A stretch of DNA of 64,000 nucleotides from Paenibacillus sp. FSL K6-3182 (GTDB taxonomy: Bacteria; Bacillota; Bacilli; Paenibacillales; Paenibacillaceae), in NCBI RefSeq assembly GCF_037976325.1, contig NZ_CP150265.1, forward strand, positions 7,195,501 through 7,259,500, written 5' to 3'. The position numbers and the translations under genes were made by a program. Under the pieces are notes generated by a model, which worked only from the letters and a program-made list of their open reading frames with translations, searched no databases and had not been told where the DNA came from. Below are positions 36,407-44,433 of this stretch, piece by piece (the stretch's first letter is position 1; each line of letters opens with the position of its first letter).

Positions 36407-37987
36407 TTACCATCCCATTGCTGCGCCATCGCAGCGCGGATCCGATCCGCCTTGCAGTAATCCTTGTTCATCTCGCATAATCGCATGAGCATGGCCCACA
36501 ATGCCGTCGAAGTCCTTCACTTTCTTTACCGAGTGACCTGCCTGCGCCAGCGATGCTAGTACGTCTGCAGAAACACGTCCTTCTATTTTCAGCTCCTGCG
36601 TTGGCTCTCCCCACGTTCGGCCCCATACCCATCTAGGTTCATTGATCGCTTGCTGAGGATCCATGCCATAATCAATCATCCGGGTAAATATCGCCGTTTG
36701 CGTCTGCGGCTGGCCCTCGCCGCCTTGCGTGCCATACAGCACAGCAGGTTTGCCATCACGACATGCCATCGCTGGCATTAAGGTGTGAAATGTCCTTTTA
36801 GCTGGCTTCAGACTGTTCACATGATTCGGATCAAGCGAGAAAAACGAGCCGCGGTTTTGCAATAAAACACCCGTATTGCCCGCTACGATGCCCGATCCAA
36901 ACTCGAAGTACAAGCTTTGAATGAAGGAGACGGAATTCCCTTCCTCATCCACAACTGCTGCATAGGCGGTATCGCTGCCCAGCACCTCTGATTTCTCGCA
37001 TGAAGCATGATTTAACTCAATTGAAGCAGCAAGCGCTGCCGCATAGTTTTTATCCAATAGCCGCTCAAGCGGTATGTTTGTAAATACAGGGTCTGATAAA
37101 TATTTGTTCCGGTCACGGAAGCTTAGCTTTAATGCCTCGACGCATAGATGATAATAATTATGGGAGCCATGTTCAATTTCACCGAGCTTAAACTGCTCTA
37201 GTATTTGAAGCGCCATAATAGCGGAGAAGCCTTGTGAATTGGGAGGCATCTGATGAAGCGTATACCCTCGGTAAGTGCCCTCAATCGGGAGCACCCAGTC
37301 GCCATGATGATCCGCAAAATCATCTGCAGCAAGCAGACCATTTTGTTTGCCCAAAAAACTCGTCATTTCCTTTGCGGTTTCGCCTTTATAAAATTCATCG
37401 CGCCCAAATTCAGCTAAACGGCGCAGCGTCTTCGCAAGCGCAGGCTGCTTAAATCGCTCGCCAACCTTAACCACCTGCCCGTTTGGCAAGTATATATCTG
37501 CTGTTTCGAGTGTTCTTGCAAGAACGATTTCATTATGAACCGTATTTTGATATTGATCATTCGACATGGGGAAGCCATTCGCGGCGTAATCAATAGCGGG
37601 TGCCAGCACCTGCGCCCAGTCCAATCTGCCATACTCTCGGTGAACCGCATCCCAGCCGTCTACCATGCCGGGCACCGTTACGATACTGCCAATGCCCCGA
37701 TTCGGAATCGCCGCCAAGCCATCGTAAGCACTAATACTAGCTTTATAACCAGATCGGCCGCTGGCATTATAGCCGCGCACCTTCCCTTCACTATGATGAT
37801 AGCCGAGCCAGAAGGAGTCTCCTCCAAGGCTTGTCATATGCGGATAAACGACGGCAAGACATGCGCTCACAGCGACAGCTGCATCATAAGCATTCCCACC
37901 TTGCGCAAGCATGCGAGCGCCAGCTGCAGTAGCTAAATAATGAGGGCTGACAACCATAGTTTTGGTTCCGATGACCGATTGATTCAT
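36407..37987 (-). CDS. ywrD: Gamma-glutamyltransferase-like protein (YwrD-like)
   Basis: 526 residues of the N-terminal nucleophile GGT family. The processing and catalytic threonine is probably in GSDTAYAAVVDEEGN (classical enzymes have TTH here). The substrate loop shows FIQSLYFEFGSG and GTQGGEGQPQTQ near the end. No signal peptide is apparent, which points to a cytosolic acylase or GGT relative. The ATG at 37987 has AGGGGTGG 6 bases upstream. It is divergent from the Lrp regulator and chromate genes, the same neighbourhood as B. subtilis ywrD-ywrC-ywrB-ywrA. The regulator probably controls both directions. Confidence 0.88.
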   Translation of the reverse strand: MNQSVIGTKTMVVSPHYLATAAGARMLAQGGNAYDAAVAVSACLAVVYPHMTSLGGDSFWLGYHHSEGKVRGYNASGRSGYKASISAYDGLAAIPNRGIGSIVTVPGMVDGWDAVHREYGRLDWAQVLAPAIDYAANGFPMSNDQYQNTVHNEIVLARTLETADIYLPNGQVVKVGERFKQPALAKTLRRLAEFGRDEFYKGETAKEMTSFLGKQNGLLAADDFADHHGDWVLPIEGTYRGYTLHQMPPNSQGFSAIMALQILEQFKLGEIEHGSHNYYHLCVEALKLSFRDRNKYLSDPVFTNIPLERLLDKNYAAALAASIELNHASCEKSEVLGSDTAYAAVVDEEGNSVSFIQSLYFEFGSGIVAGNTGVLLQNRGSFFSLDPNHVNSLKPAKRTFHTLMPAMACRDGKPAVLYGTQGGEGQPQTQTAIFTRMIDYGMDPQQAINEPRWVWGRTWGEPTQELKIEGRVSADVLASLAQAGHSVKKVKDFDGIVGHAHAIMRDEQGLLQGGSDPRCDGAAMGW

Positions 37988-38155
37988 ATCTACCACCCCT
38001 AAAAATGGATATAACTCTAATCAAACTCGCAATTCACTTATTTATATGTTAGATAATATAACATTGTGTATTCTTTTAAAATACCACCTCAGAGAATGAT
38101 AGGCAATAAAAATGTAACTTCATTTTATTAATTGTGTTGAAAACGAATGATGATG

Positions 38156-38171
38156 TGTATATATTTATACA
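38156..38171. promoter_or_regulatory. Palindrome in the ywrD/ywrC divergent region
   Basis: TGTATA-TATT-TATACA, a perfect 6-bp palindrome in the AT-rich 255-base gap, 72 bases before the Lrp-type gene. It is a candidate operator for that regulator; the rest of the gap holds no clear motif. Confidence 0.45.
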
Positions 38172-38242
38172 TATGGTAATTAAAAATAGGTATTACAAGA
38201 CACCTTGCAAAATAGTGAAATAAAATAGGAGCTGATGAACAA

Positions 38243-38725
38243 GTGCAAGAAAAGCTTTTTGATGAACCAAAAATAATGGAAATTGATGATATTGATCGTA
38301 AAATCATTGCTGAGCTCAATATTAATGGAAGAATATCTTACACAGACTTAGCGAAGGAGATTGGATTGTCGCGAGTAGCTGTCCAATCCCGGATTAATGC
38401 GTTGATGGATGGCGGCGTAATCGAACGATTCACGGCCGTCATTAACCCTGAGCGAATCGGCATTAATGTATCGGCTTTTTTCAATGTAGAGGTAGAGCCT
38501 AAGCATCTGCACGCCGTTGCTGATCAGCTTTCGACTGAGCCGTTTGTCACCAGCCTCTACCATATGACTGGACCGAGTAAACTGCATATGCATGGTCTGT
38601 TTCGCAACAATCAGGAGATGGAGCATTTTCTCAAAGATAAGCTTTACACACTGCCCGGCATTATGAGCGTCGATTGTCAGGTGTTAATTAATCGTTACAA
38701 GAGTCGAATGGGAATGAGGCTGTAG
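38243..38725 (+). CDS. ywrC: Lrp/AsnC-family regulator (YwrC-like)
   Basis: 160 residues. An N-terminal helix-turn-helix, [20 protein letters not shown], follows the family opening [21 protein letters not shown]-terminal RAM ligand-binding domain (about 75-155) completes it. It starts at GTG 38243 behind TAGGAG. Its stop is immediately followed by the first chromate-transporter gene, so it is co-transcribed with it. B. subtilis YwrC represses the ywrB/ywrA chromate transporter genes, and the same role is expected here. Confidence 0.92.
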   Translation: MQEKLFDEPKIMEIDDIDRKIIAELNINGRISYTDLAKEIGLSRVAVQSRINALMDGGVIERFTAVINPERIGINVSAFFNVEVEPKHLHAVADQLSTEPFVTSLYHMTGPSKLHMHGLFRNNQEMEHFLKDKLYTLPGIMSVDCQVLINRYKSRMGMRL

Positions 38726-39364
38726 ATGATGGCTGGCAAAATAATGAATAACCGCTACATGCAGCTTTCATGGGCGATGATGAAGACAGGTATTCTTGGC
38801 TACGGGGGCGGCCCGTCCGTTATCCCGCTAATTCGATATGAGGCAGTTTCGAACTATAAATGGATTGAAGATGAGGAATTTGGCGAAATTCTTGCGCTTG
38901 CGAATGCATTGCCAGGTCCGATTGCAACAAAGATAGCCGCCTATTTAGGGTATCGCGAAAAAGGTACTCTCGGCGCTATCGTGTCTGTTCTCGCCCATAT
39001 CATTCCTTCTGCTGTTGCGATGATTCTTCTATTAACGACGGTTCAATTCCTCAGCAGCGCAGCCTTCATACAAGGTATGATCGGTGCGGTAACGCCCGTC
39101 ATCGCTGTTATGCTTGGCATGATGGCCTATGAATTCGGAGAACGTGCCGTCAAAGGACTTGGCAAATACGTCGGCTTTGGTTTTTTTGCATTAGCATTTG
39201 GACTGCTGCAAGGCATTCATATTCATCCTGCTATCGTCATTCTTTTATTTCTTGTTTACGGTGCTTTTCATCTAAAAACAGTTGCAGCCCTTCAGCGCAA
39301 AAAAAAGCAGAAGCAGCTCCGAAGCAGCCAGCAGAAGGAGGGCGTAACGCGTGGAATGGATTAA
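38726..39364 (+). CDS. ywrB: Short-chain chromate transporter subunit 1
   Basis: 212 residues, one half of a two-gene CHR-family transporter. Hallmarks are GYGGGPSVIPLI near the N terminus and ALANALPGPIATKIAAYLGY. About six helices precede a basic tail. It starts directly after the regulator's stop, with GAGG upstream. It works with the next gene as a membrane efflux system for chromate or related oxyanions. The overlap with the next gene supports coupled synthesis of the two halves. Confidence 0.92.
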   Translation: MMAGKIMNNRYMQLSWAMMKTGILGYGGGPSVIPLIRYEAVSNYKWIEDEEFGEILALANALPGPIATKIAAYLGYREKGTLGAIVSVLAHIIPSAVAMILLLTTVQFLSSAAFIQGMIGAVTPVIAVMLGMMAYEFGERAVKGLGKYVGFGFFALAFGLLQGIHIHPAIVILLFLVYGAFHLKTVAALQRKKKQKQLRSSQQKEGVTRGMD

Positions 39365-39896
39365 TTTAATTATCGGATTTTTTATCGCTAATGTGCTTGG
39401 CTACGGGGGCGGACCAGCCTCCATTCCGCTTATGTACAGGGAGATTGTAACGAATCATCAGTGGACGACCCCAGTAGAATTCTCAAACATACTGGCGCTT
39501 GGCAATGCACTCCCAGGTCCGATTGCGACTAAAATTGCTGCCTTTGTCGGCTACGATGTCGGCGGCTGGATCGGCTTAATTGTCGCATTAGCTGCAACGA
39601 TTGTTCCATCCGCTGTTGCGCTCATTCTACTTCTTAAGGTGCTGCAGAAGCATCGTCAATCGCCTGTAGTCAAAGGAATGACACTGCTTGTACAGCCTGT
39701 AGTTGCCATAATGATGCTGCTTCTTACATGGCAAATGGCTGAAAGCTCTATCGAATCGATTGGAATTGTGCAATCGCTCATTATTGCAGCGGTCGCCTTC
39801 TGGGCGATGCAGTTCCGCAAAATCCATCCTGCCATTGTCATCGTTATCGCATTCGCCTATGGCGGTCTTGTTATTCCTCATTTGAACGTATTATAA
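39351..39896 (+). CDS. ywrA: Short-chain chromate transporter subunit 2
   Basis: 181 residues, the second CHR half, with GYGGGPASIPLMYREIV and LGNALPGPIATKIAAFVGYD. It starts at GTG 39351 inside the end of subunit 1 (14-base overlap), with GGAGG 9 bases upstream. Paired short CHR proteins insert in antiparallel topology in B. subtilis. A strong terminator follows. Confidence 0.92.
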   Translation: MEWINLIIGFFIANVLGYGGGPASIPLMYREIVTNHQWTTPVEFSNILALGNALPGPIATKIAAFVGYDVGGWIGLIVALAATIVPSAVALILLLKVLQKHRQSPVVKGMTLLVQPVVAIMMLLLTWQMAESSIESIGIVQSLIIAAVAFWAMQFRKIHPAIVIVIAFAYGGLVIPHLNVL

Positions 39897-39902
39897 ATAA
39901 CT

Positions 39903-39952
39903 AATAGGGCGAATCCGAGCAGCAAATGTCTGCTTGGGTTCGCCCTATTTTT
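39903..39952 (+). terminator. Terminator of the ywrC-ywrB-ywrA operon
   Basis: AATAGGGCGAATCCGAGCAG / CTGCTTGGGTTCGCCCTATT, then TTTTTCATG; a long, strong stem just after the stop at 39896. Confidence 0.9.
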
Positions 39953-40067
39953 CATGAATATAACGATTGATCAAAAAAGTTTATAACATGGGTGAGTGCT
40001 GCAGGAATAACAATCAGTTTATTTTTTTCTATAATTGACAGCAGAAGATAAATCTAAGAAGAAGAAA

Positions 40068-40115
40068 GAAAACCCGCAAAAAGCCTTGTAAAATCAAAGT
40101 TTTTTGCGGGTTTTC
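40068..40115. terminator. Long hairpin, probable bidirectional terminator
   Basis: GAAAACCCGCAAAAA / TTTTTTGCGGGTTTTC with a 17-base loop, 105 bases beyond the minus-strand ABC exporter stop (40220). No gene was found between 39953 and 40067. The short plus-strand frame at 40191 is weak. Confidence 0.7.
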
Positions 40116-40219
40116 ATGTTTTTATCAAGCCCTGCTCCCTACCATTGACAAATGAACGGAGCGAACGCTCCAGGGAGGGACATGAATATGTCTATACAAC
40201 TGTTAGCACCAAATTACGT

Positions 40220-41944
40220 TCAAGAGGCTTGCGCTGCATACAATCGTGCATAAATGCCGCCGCTTCGCAGCAGTTCCTCATGCGTGCCCAATTCGGCAAT
40301 CTCTGTGCCCTCCAGCACAACGATCTGGTCGGCATGACGGATCGTCGATAGCCGATGGGCAATCACAAGTGTTGTGCGATTCTTGGATATGTCGTCAAGC
40401 GCCTGCTGGATCTCTTGCTCGGTCTTGGTATCAAGCGCCGATGTCGCTTCATCCAGAATGAGGATCGGTGCATCGCGTAGAATCGCCCGTGCTATCGAGA
40501 GCCGTTGTTTCTGCCCTCCGGAGAGACGCACACCGCGTTCACCAATGACCGTATTGTAGCCTTGCTCCATCTGTGCTATAAAATCATGCGCTTTAGCCGC
40601 TTTCGCTGCATTAATCACATCCTTCTGGGTCGCATCCTTCCAGCCATAAGCGATATTGTCATACACCGAGCCATCAAACAAGAAGGTATCCTGCAGCACC
40701 ATTGAGATATTGTCTCGTAGGCTGGGGAGCGTCACATCGCGAATATCGATGCCATCTACTCGAATCAAACCGGCCTTCGGATCATAGAAACGGTTAACGA
40801 GACTGGCCAATGTCGATTTTCCTACGCCGGTTGTGCCTACAAGCGCCACGGTCTTCCCGGGTTCAATGGTGAGGTTCAGCCTCTCTAGTACAGGCGCACC
40901 ATCTTGATAAGCGAATGAGACATCTTGAAAGGAGATTTGTCCTTGTACACGCGGCAAACGAACTGCGTTTCGCTTCTCCTGTATGTCTTCCTCTTCTTCC
41001 AGCACATCATATACCCGTTTAAGGCCAGCGGCGGCTCGCCCTCCCATTTCTACCAAGCCGGAAAAGGACTTTACCGGTTGATAAAACATACCCAGGTAGG
41101 CGATGAATCCGATGATATCAGCAATGCTTACCTCGCCTGTTGCCATCAATCTGCCGCCCAGTATCACAACAAACACGGTACCCAGCGCGGTCACAAATGC
41201 CAACAACGGTACTGAGGTTTCGTAGAACAGACTGGCGCGCAAATAGGCCTTCGTATTTTTTATAGCCAGACGAGAAACGTTGCCCCGCTCCTCCTCCTGA
41301 CGATTGAAAATTTGAATTTCCTTCATGCCCGACAAGTTTTCCTGCACCTTGCCAGCAATTTCTCCCCGCGCCTTGGAATTCTCTCCCCACAATGGCGACA
41401 AGCGCTTGCTTTGCCATATCGTGATCGCAAGCAGCAACGGAATCGTAATTAGACTAATCAGTGCCAGCTTCACATTGATCGTCAAGAGCAGGATGCCTAC
41501 TCCGATAAAAATCAGTACGTTGATTATAAATTCAGGAATGGCATGGGCAATGAAAATTTCCGCTTCCATCGCATCATTAACAACGCGCCCGGTTAAGTCA
41601 CCCGTCCGGCTTCGATGGAAATAGCGCAAGCTCATCTGCTGATATTTGCTATACAATCTTGTTCTTAAATCCGCCACATAATGAAGTGCGGCATAATGAT
41701 TCATATAACCTGCCAGTGATGTTCCAATGGCTTGCAGACAGGTGGCTCCAAGCAGCAACAGACCAATCGTCAGCGCTTCTGAGGCAAACTGACTGCTGCC
41801 TTCCATCGCCAATTGTGTCAACGAGCGGAGCGCCCAGGGCAAATAAAACCCTGCGATTGTAGCCATTAAGACAACGGCAAATCCAATGCCTAACTGTAAC
41901 CAGTATTTCCGGGCGCCCAGCAGGACACGCCATGCGATTTTCAT
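40220..41944 (-). CDS. ABC exporter (fused permease-ATPase) in the siderophore operon
   Basis: 574 residues, six helices then an ATPase with Walker A GTTGVGKST near 375, signature LSGGQKQRLS, an intact Walker B ILILDEATSALD and the H-loop in VIAHRLST. Unlike the bmrC product it has the catalytic glutamate, so it can work as a homodimer. Its ATG overlaps the last codon of the broken ATPase frame (ATGA), so it depends on translation from that remnant. Position at the end of a Fur-type siderophore locus suggests export of a siderophore or breakdown product, or a YfiB/YfiC-like exporter. No substrate can be shown. Confidence 0.88.
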   Translation of the reverse strand: MKIAWRVLLGARKYWLQLGIGFAVVLMATIAGFYLPWALRSLTQLAMEGSSQFASEALTIGLLLLGATCLQAIGTSLAGYMNHYAALHYVADLRTRLYSKYQQMSLRYFHRSRTGDLTGRVVNDAMEAEIFIAHAIPEFIINVLIFIGVGILLLTINVKLALISLITIPLLLAITIWQSKRLSPLWGENSKARGEIAGKVQENLSGMKEIQIFNRQEEERGNVSRLAIKNTKAYLRASLFYETSVPLLAFVTALGTVFVVILGGRLMATGEVSIADIIGFIAYLGMFYQPVKSFSGLVEMGGRAAAGLKRVYDVLEEEEDIQEKRNAVRLPRVQGQISFQDVSFAYQDGAPVLERLNLTIEPGKTVALVGTTGVGKSTLASLVNRFYDPKAGLIRVDGIDIRDVTLPSLRDNISMVLQDTFLFDGSVYDNIAYGWKDATQKDVINAAKAAKAHDFIAQMEQGYNTVIGERGVRLSGGQKQRLSIARAILRDAPILILDEATSALDTKTEQEIQQALDDISKNRTTLVIAHRLSTIRHADQIVVLEGTEIAELGTHEELLRSGGIYARLYAAQAS

Positions 41945-42325
41945 GTGGCAATCGCCTCCTTCTGTTCCTTAGCTTTTAGGAATGCTTGATCTGCTCCTTG
42001 ATCCGCTCCTTGTTCTCTACGCTTATCGCGCAATAGCTCGTACGTCACATACACCGGTCGCCCCGTTCGTGGTTCCAGCATAATCTCGGCATCTGCTTGG
42101 CGACTTCCTTGATGGACAATGTGTGGATATGAGCACCATTCAGATAAATCGTGCCATGCTTTGTCTTGAGCAGCCGACCGACTGCATTTCGTACGGTTGT
42201 TTTGCTCATCCATTGGGACCAATAACCGAGGTAATCTGTCCACGCGGAATCTACAAATCCAGTTCTTTTACGATAAGTGTTTCATTATAAGCAATATTGA
42301 TTTGTTGCGCTGTGATACATTCCAT
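41941..42325 (-). pseudogene. Broken FecE-type siderophore ABC ATPase with large internal deletion
   Basis: From the ATG at 42325 (AGGAGG upstream) the frame reads MECITAQQINIAYNETLIV to ELDL, then TAG, then IPRGQITSVIGPNG and a frame slip inside Walker A. A second frame continues SKTTVRNAVG; a third gives LLKTKHGTIYLNGAHIHTLS then KEVAKQM. At that point (about 42090) the text jumps to a FecE-like C terminus, AEIMLEPRTGRPVYVTYELL, and runs to the stop at 41941. The Q-loop, signature, Walker B and about 150 residues are gone. It follows the FecCD permease genes exactly where a FecE/FepC ATPase belongs. The protein cannot be functional. Confidence 0.9.
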
Positions 42326-42334
42326 GCTGTCCTC

Positions 42335-43348
42335 CTAATTAGCCTTCGATAGTAAATAAAGAAAGTAAGGAACGCTGATGACCGTAATAACGATTCCCGT
42401 CGGCACATCTCCCCCAAGGCTAACCGTGCGCGTAATCGTGTCAGCCAGGACTACGACTAATCCCCCGGTCAGACTGGCAGCAGGAACGAGCAATTTGTGA
42501 TCGGGCCCAACCAGTTTTCTTGCCATATGCGGTGCGATCAACCCAACGAAGAAGAAGCTTCCACCCACGGCCACACTGCCAGAGGATAAAGCAACAGCAG
42601 CGATCGACAACCCCAAAAACTGCCGCTTCACGGCAAGACCAAGCCCTTGTGCCATCTGATTGCCCAGATGGAGGGTATTCAGCATGCGAGCCTTATAGAA
42701 AATATAGCCGATTAAAATCAAGACCCATGGTGCTAGTATGGTAATATAGCCCCAATCATCGCCCCACAAGCTTCCCGCCAGCCAGTGCAGCATAAAGTTC
42801 ATCTGCGAGTCATCCAGCTTGAGCGTCAGGAAGGTGGTCAGCGCCCCATACCCGCTTCCGAGCGCGACACCGGTTAAAATCAAACCGATAGGCGAGATGT
42901 CTCGCCCACGGCGATACGATAATAAAAAGATCAATCCTGCCGCCAACAGTCCGCCAACAAACGCCAGCAATGGCAAGGCAATAAAGGCGCTCTTTCCTGT
43001 CGATGCAATAAATACGACAAAGAACAGGACAAACAAACCCGATCCCGAACTAATCCCAAGTGTCCCTGGACTAGCCATGTCATTGCGCAGCAGACTCTGC
43101 ATTACGACCCCAGCCGCTCCCATCCCCAGACCCACCAAAATCGACAGTAAGATTCGTGGCAAGCGAAAATCAAACACAATTAAATTTTGCTTGTCGGTAC
43201 CGTTTCCGAGGAGAACGTTCAGCACTTCTAGCGGTGAGAGATTCATTTTGCCAGAATTGATGCTAATGACCGCAAACATAAGGATGAGCATCATAATCAC
43301 TACATTGACGAGGATGCCCCGCTGCACCGTATAACGCTGCTTAATCAT
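42335..43348 (-). CDS. FecCD-family siderophore permease 2
   Basis: 337 residues with about nine or ten membrane helices. Motifs typical of iron-siderophore permeases include LPRILLSILVGLGMGAAGVV, GTLGISSGSGLFVL and the ATPase-docking VGGSFFFVGLIAPHMARKLV. It overlaps the upstream permease by 4 bases (ATGA), so the two are coupled partners of one channel. The cognate ATPase gene that should follow is a remnant, so this importer needs an ATPase from another locus or is failing. Confidence 0.93.
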   Translation of the reverse strand: MIKQRYTVQRGILVNVVIMMLILMFAVISINSGKMNLSPLEVLNVLLGNGTDKQNLIVFDFRLPRILLSILVGLGMGAAGVVMQSLLRNDMASPGTLGISSGSGLFVLFFVVFIASTGKSAFIALPLLAFVGGLLAAGLIFLLSYRRGRDISPIGLILTGVALGSGYGALTTFLTLKLDDSQMNFMLHWLAGSLWGDDWGYITILAPWVLILIGYIFYKARMLNTLHLGNQMAQGLGLAVKRQFLGLSIAAVALSSGSVAVGGSFFFVGLIAPHMARKLVGPDHKLLVPAASLTGGLVVVLADTITRTVSLGGDVPTGIVITVISVPYFLYLLSKAN

Positions 43349-44373
43349 TCAAGTTCCCTCCTTTGCCTGCGAGCCAGGAAGAGAAAGTACGGCACACCAA
43401 TAATAGAAAATATAATGCCAATCGGTGTTTCAAACGGCTTATTAATCAATCGGCCAACCAGATCGGCCGATACGGTCAGCAACGCACCATATAGCGCAGC
43501 AGCAGGAATAATATACCGATAGTCGACACCGACCATGTATCGCACAATATGCGGAGTAATCAGACCAACAAAACCGACCGGTCCAACCATGACAACTGCC
43601 AATCCAGTCAGCACGAGCACAATAATCGTCGATAGACCCTTGACCAGTCCGCTGCGAATACCGAGTCCACTTGCCACATCATCCCCCAAACTGAGCAGTG
43701 TAACGGATGGAGACAGCGCCAGCGCCAGCAATACGCCACCAACAAATAGCGGTGAGATAATTAGCAATTCCCCCCACTTAGTCCCCACTGTACTGCCTGC
43801 CGTCCAGAACGCTAATGCTCGACCAAGGTTATAATTAATCGCTAAATACTGACTGAGTGCACCAAACAGCATAGATATGGAAAGTCCTGCCAGAACTAAC
43901 CGCTGAGGCGTCATCCCGCGCTTGCCCAGTGACGCGAAGAAGTAAGTCATCCCGGTCGCAAGCGCTGCACCCAGACAAGCAAACAGCATCATCAGCCCAT
44001 ACGAATAACCCGGCAGAAAGGCCAGGCAAAGCGCAATCGCGAATGCTGCCCCAGAGCTGATTCCCATCAGTCCGGAGTCGGCCAGCGGATTGCGTGTCGT
44101 CCCCTGCATAATAGCCCCGCATACCGCAAGGCTGCATCCGACGATCAGATCGGCTGCGGTACGGGGAAGTCGTAGGGTTTGAATAATTTGATGCTCAGTG
44201 AGAGTTGGATCAAATCGGAAAATAGCCTCCCATGCAGTCGCTAACCTCATGTCGGCGGCACCGAAGCTAATCGATGCCGCCGACATGAGAACCGTTAATC
44301 CAAGCCCTACCAACATGTAAATGGTGAAGTTTATCGCCCCACGGCGTTTTTGTTCAGGCTTGTTTTTCATCAT
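43345..44373 (-). CDS. FecCD-family siderophore permease 1
   Basis: 342 residues, about nine or ten helices, with LRLPRTAADLIVGCSLAVCG, NPLADSGLMGISSGAAF and the docking segment VGPVGFVGLITPHIVRYMVG. AAAGGA lies before the ATG. It is the first permease after the AraC/binding-protein gene, 60 bases downstream, and is translationally coupled to permease 2. Substrate is presumably a ferric siderophore bound by the lipoprotein part of the upstream gene. Confidence 0.93.
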   Translation of the reverse strand: MMKNKPEQKRRGAINFTIYMLVGLGLTVLMSAASISFGAADMRLATAWEAIFRFDPTLTEHQIIQTLRLPRTAADLIVGCSLAVCGAIMQGTTRNPLADSGLMGISSGAAFAIALCLAFLPGYSYGLMMLFACLGAALATGMTYFFASLGKRGMTPQRLVLAGLSISMLFGALSQYLAINYNLGRALAFWTAGSTVGTKWGELLIISPLFVGGVLLALALSPSVTLLSLGDDVASGLGIRSGLVKGLSTIIVLVLTGLAVVMVGPVGFVGLITPHIVRYMVGVDYRYIIPAAALYGALLTVSADLVGRLINKPFETPIGIIFSIIGVPYFLFLARRQRRELE

Positions 44374-44433
44374 GTGTTCCTTTCCTCACCTAATGACAAT
44401 CTAGTTCGAAACATTGCTCTTATATTAAAAACC

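Noticed and set aside
40183..40251. Tiny plus-strand frame with TTGACA and GGGAGGG upstream
   Set aside because: Only 21-23 codons and overlaps the C terminus of the ABC exporter on the other strand; GGAGCGAACGCTCC nearby is a palindrome, which may explain the apparent signals.
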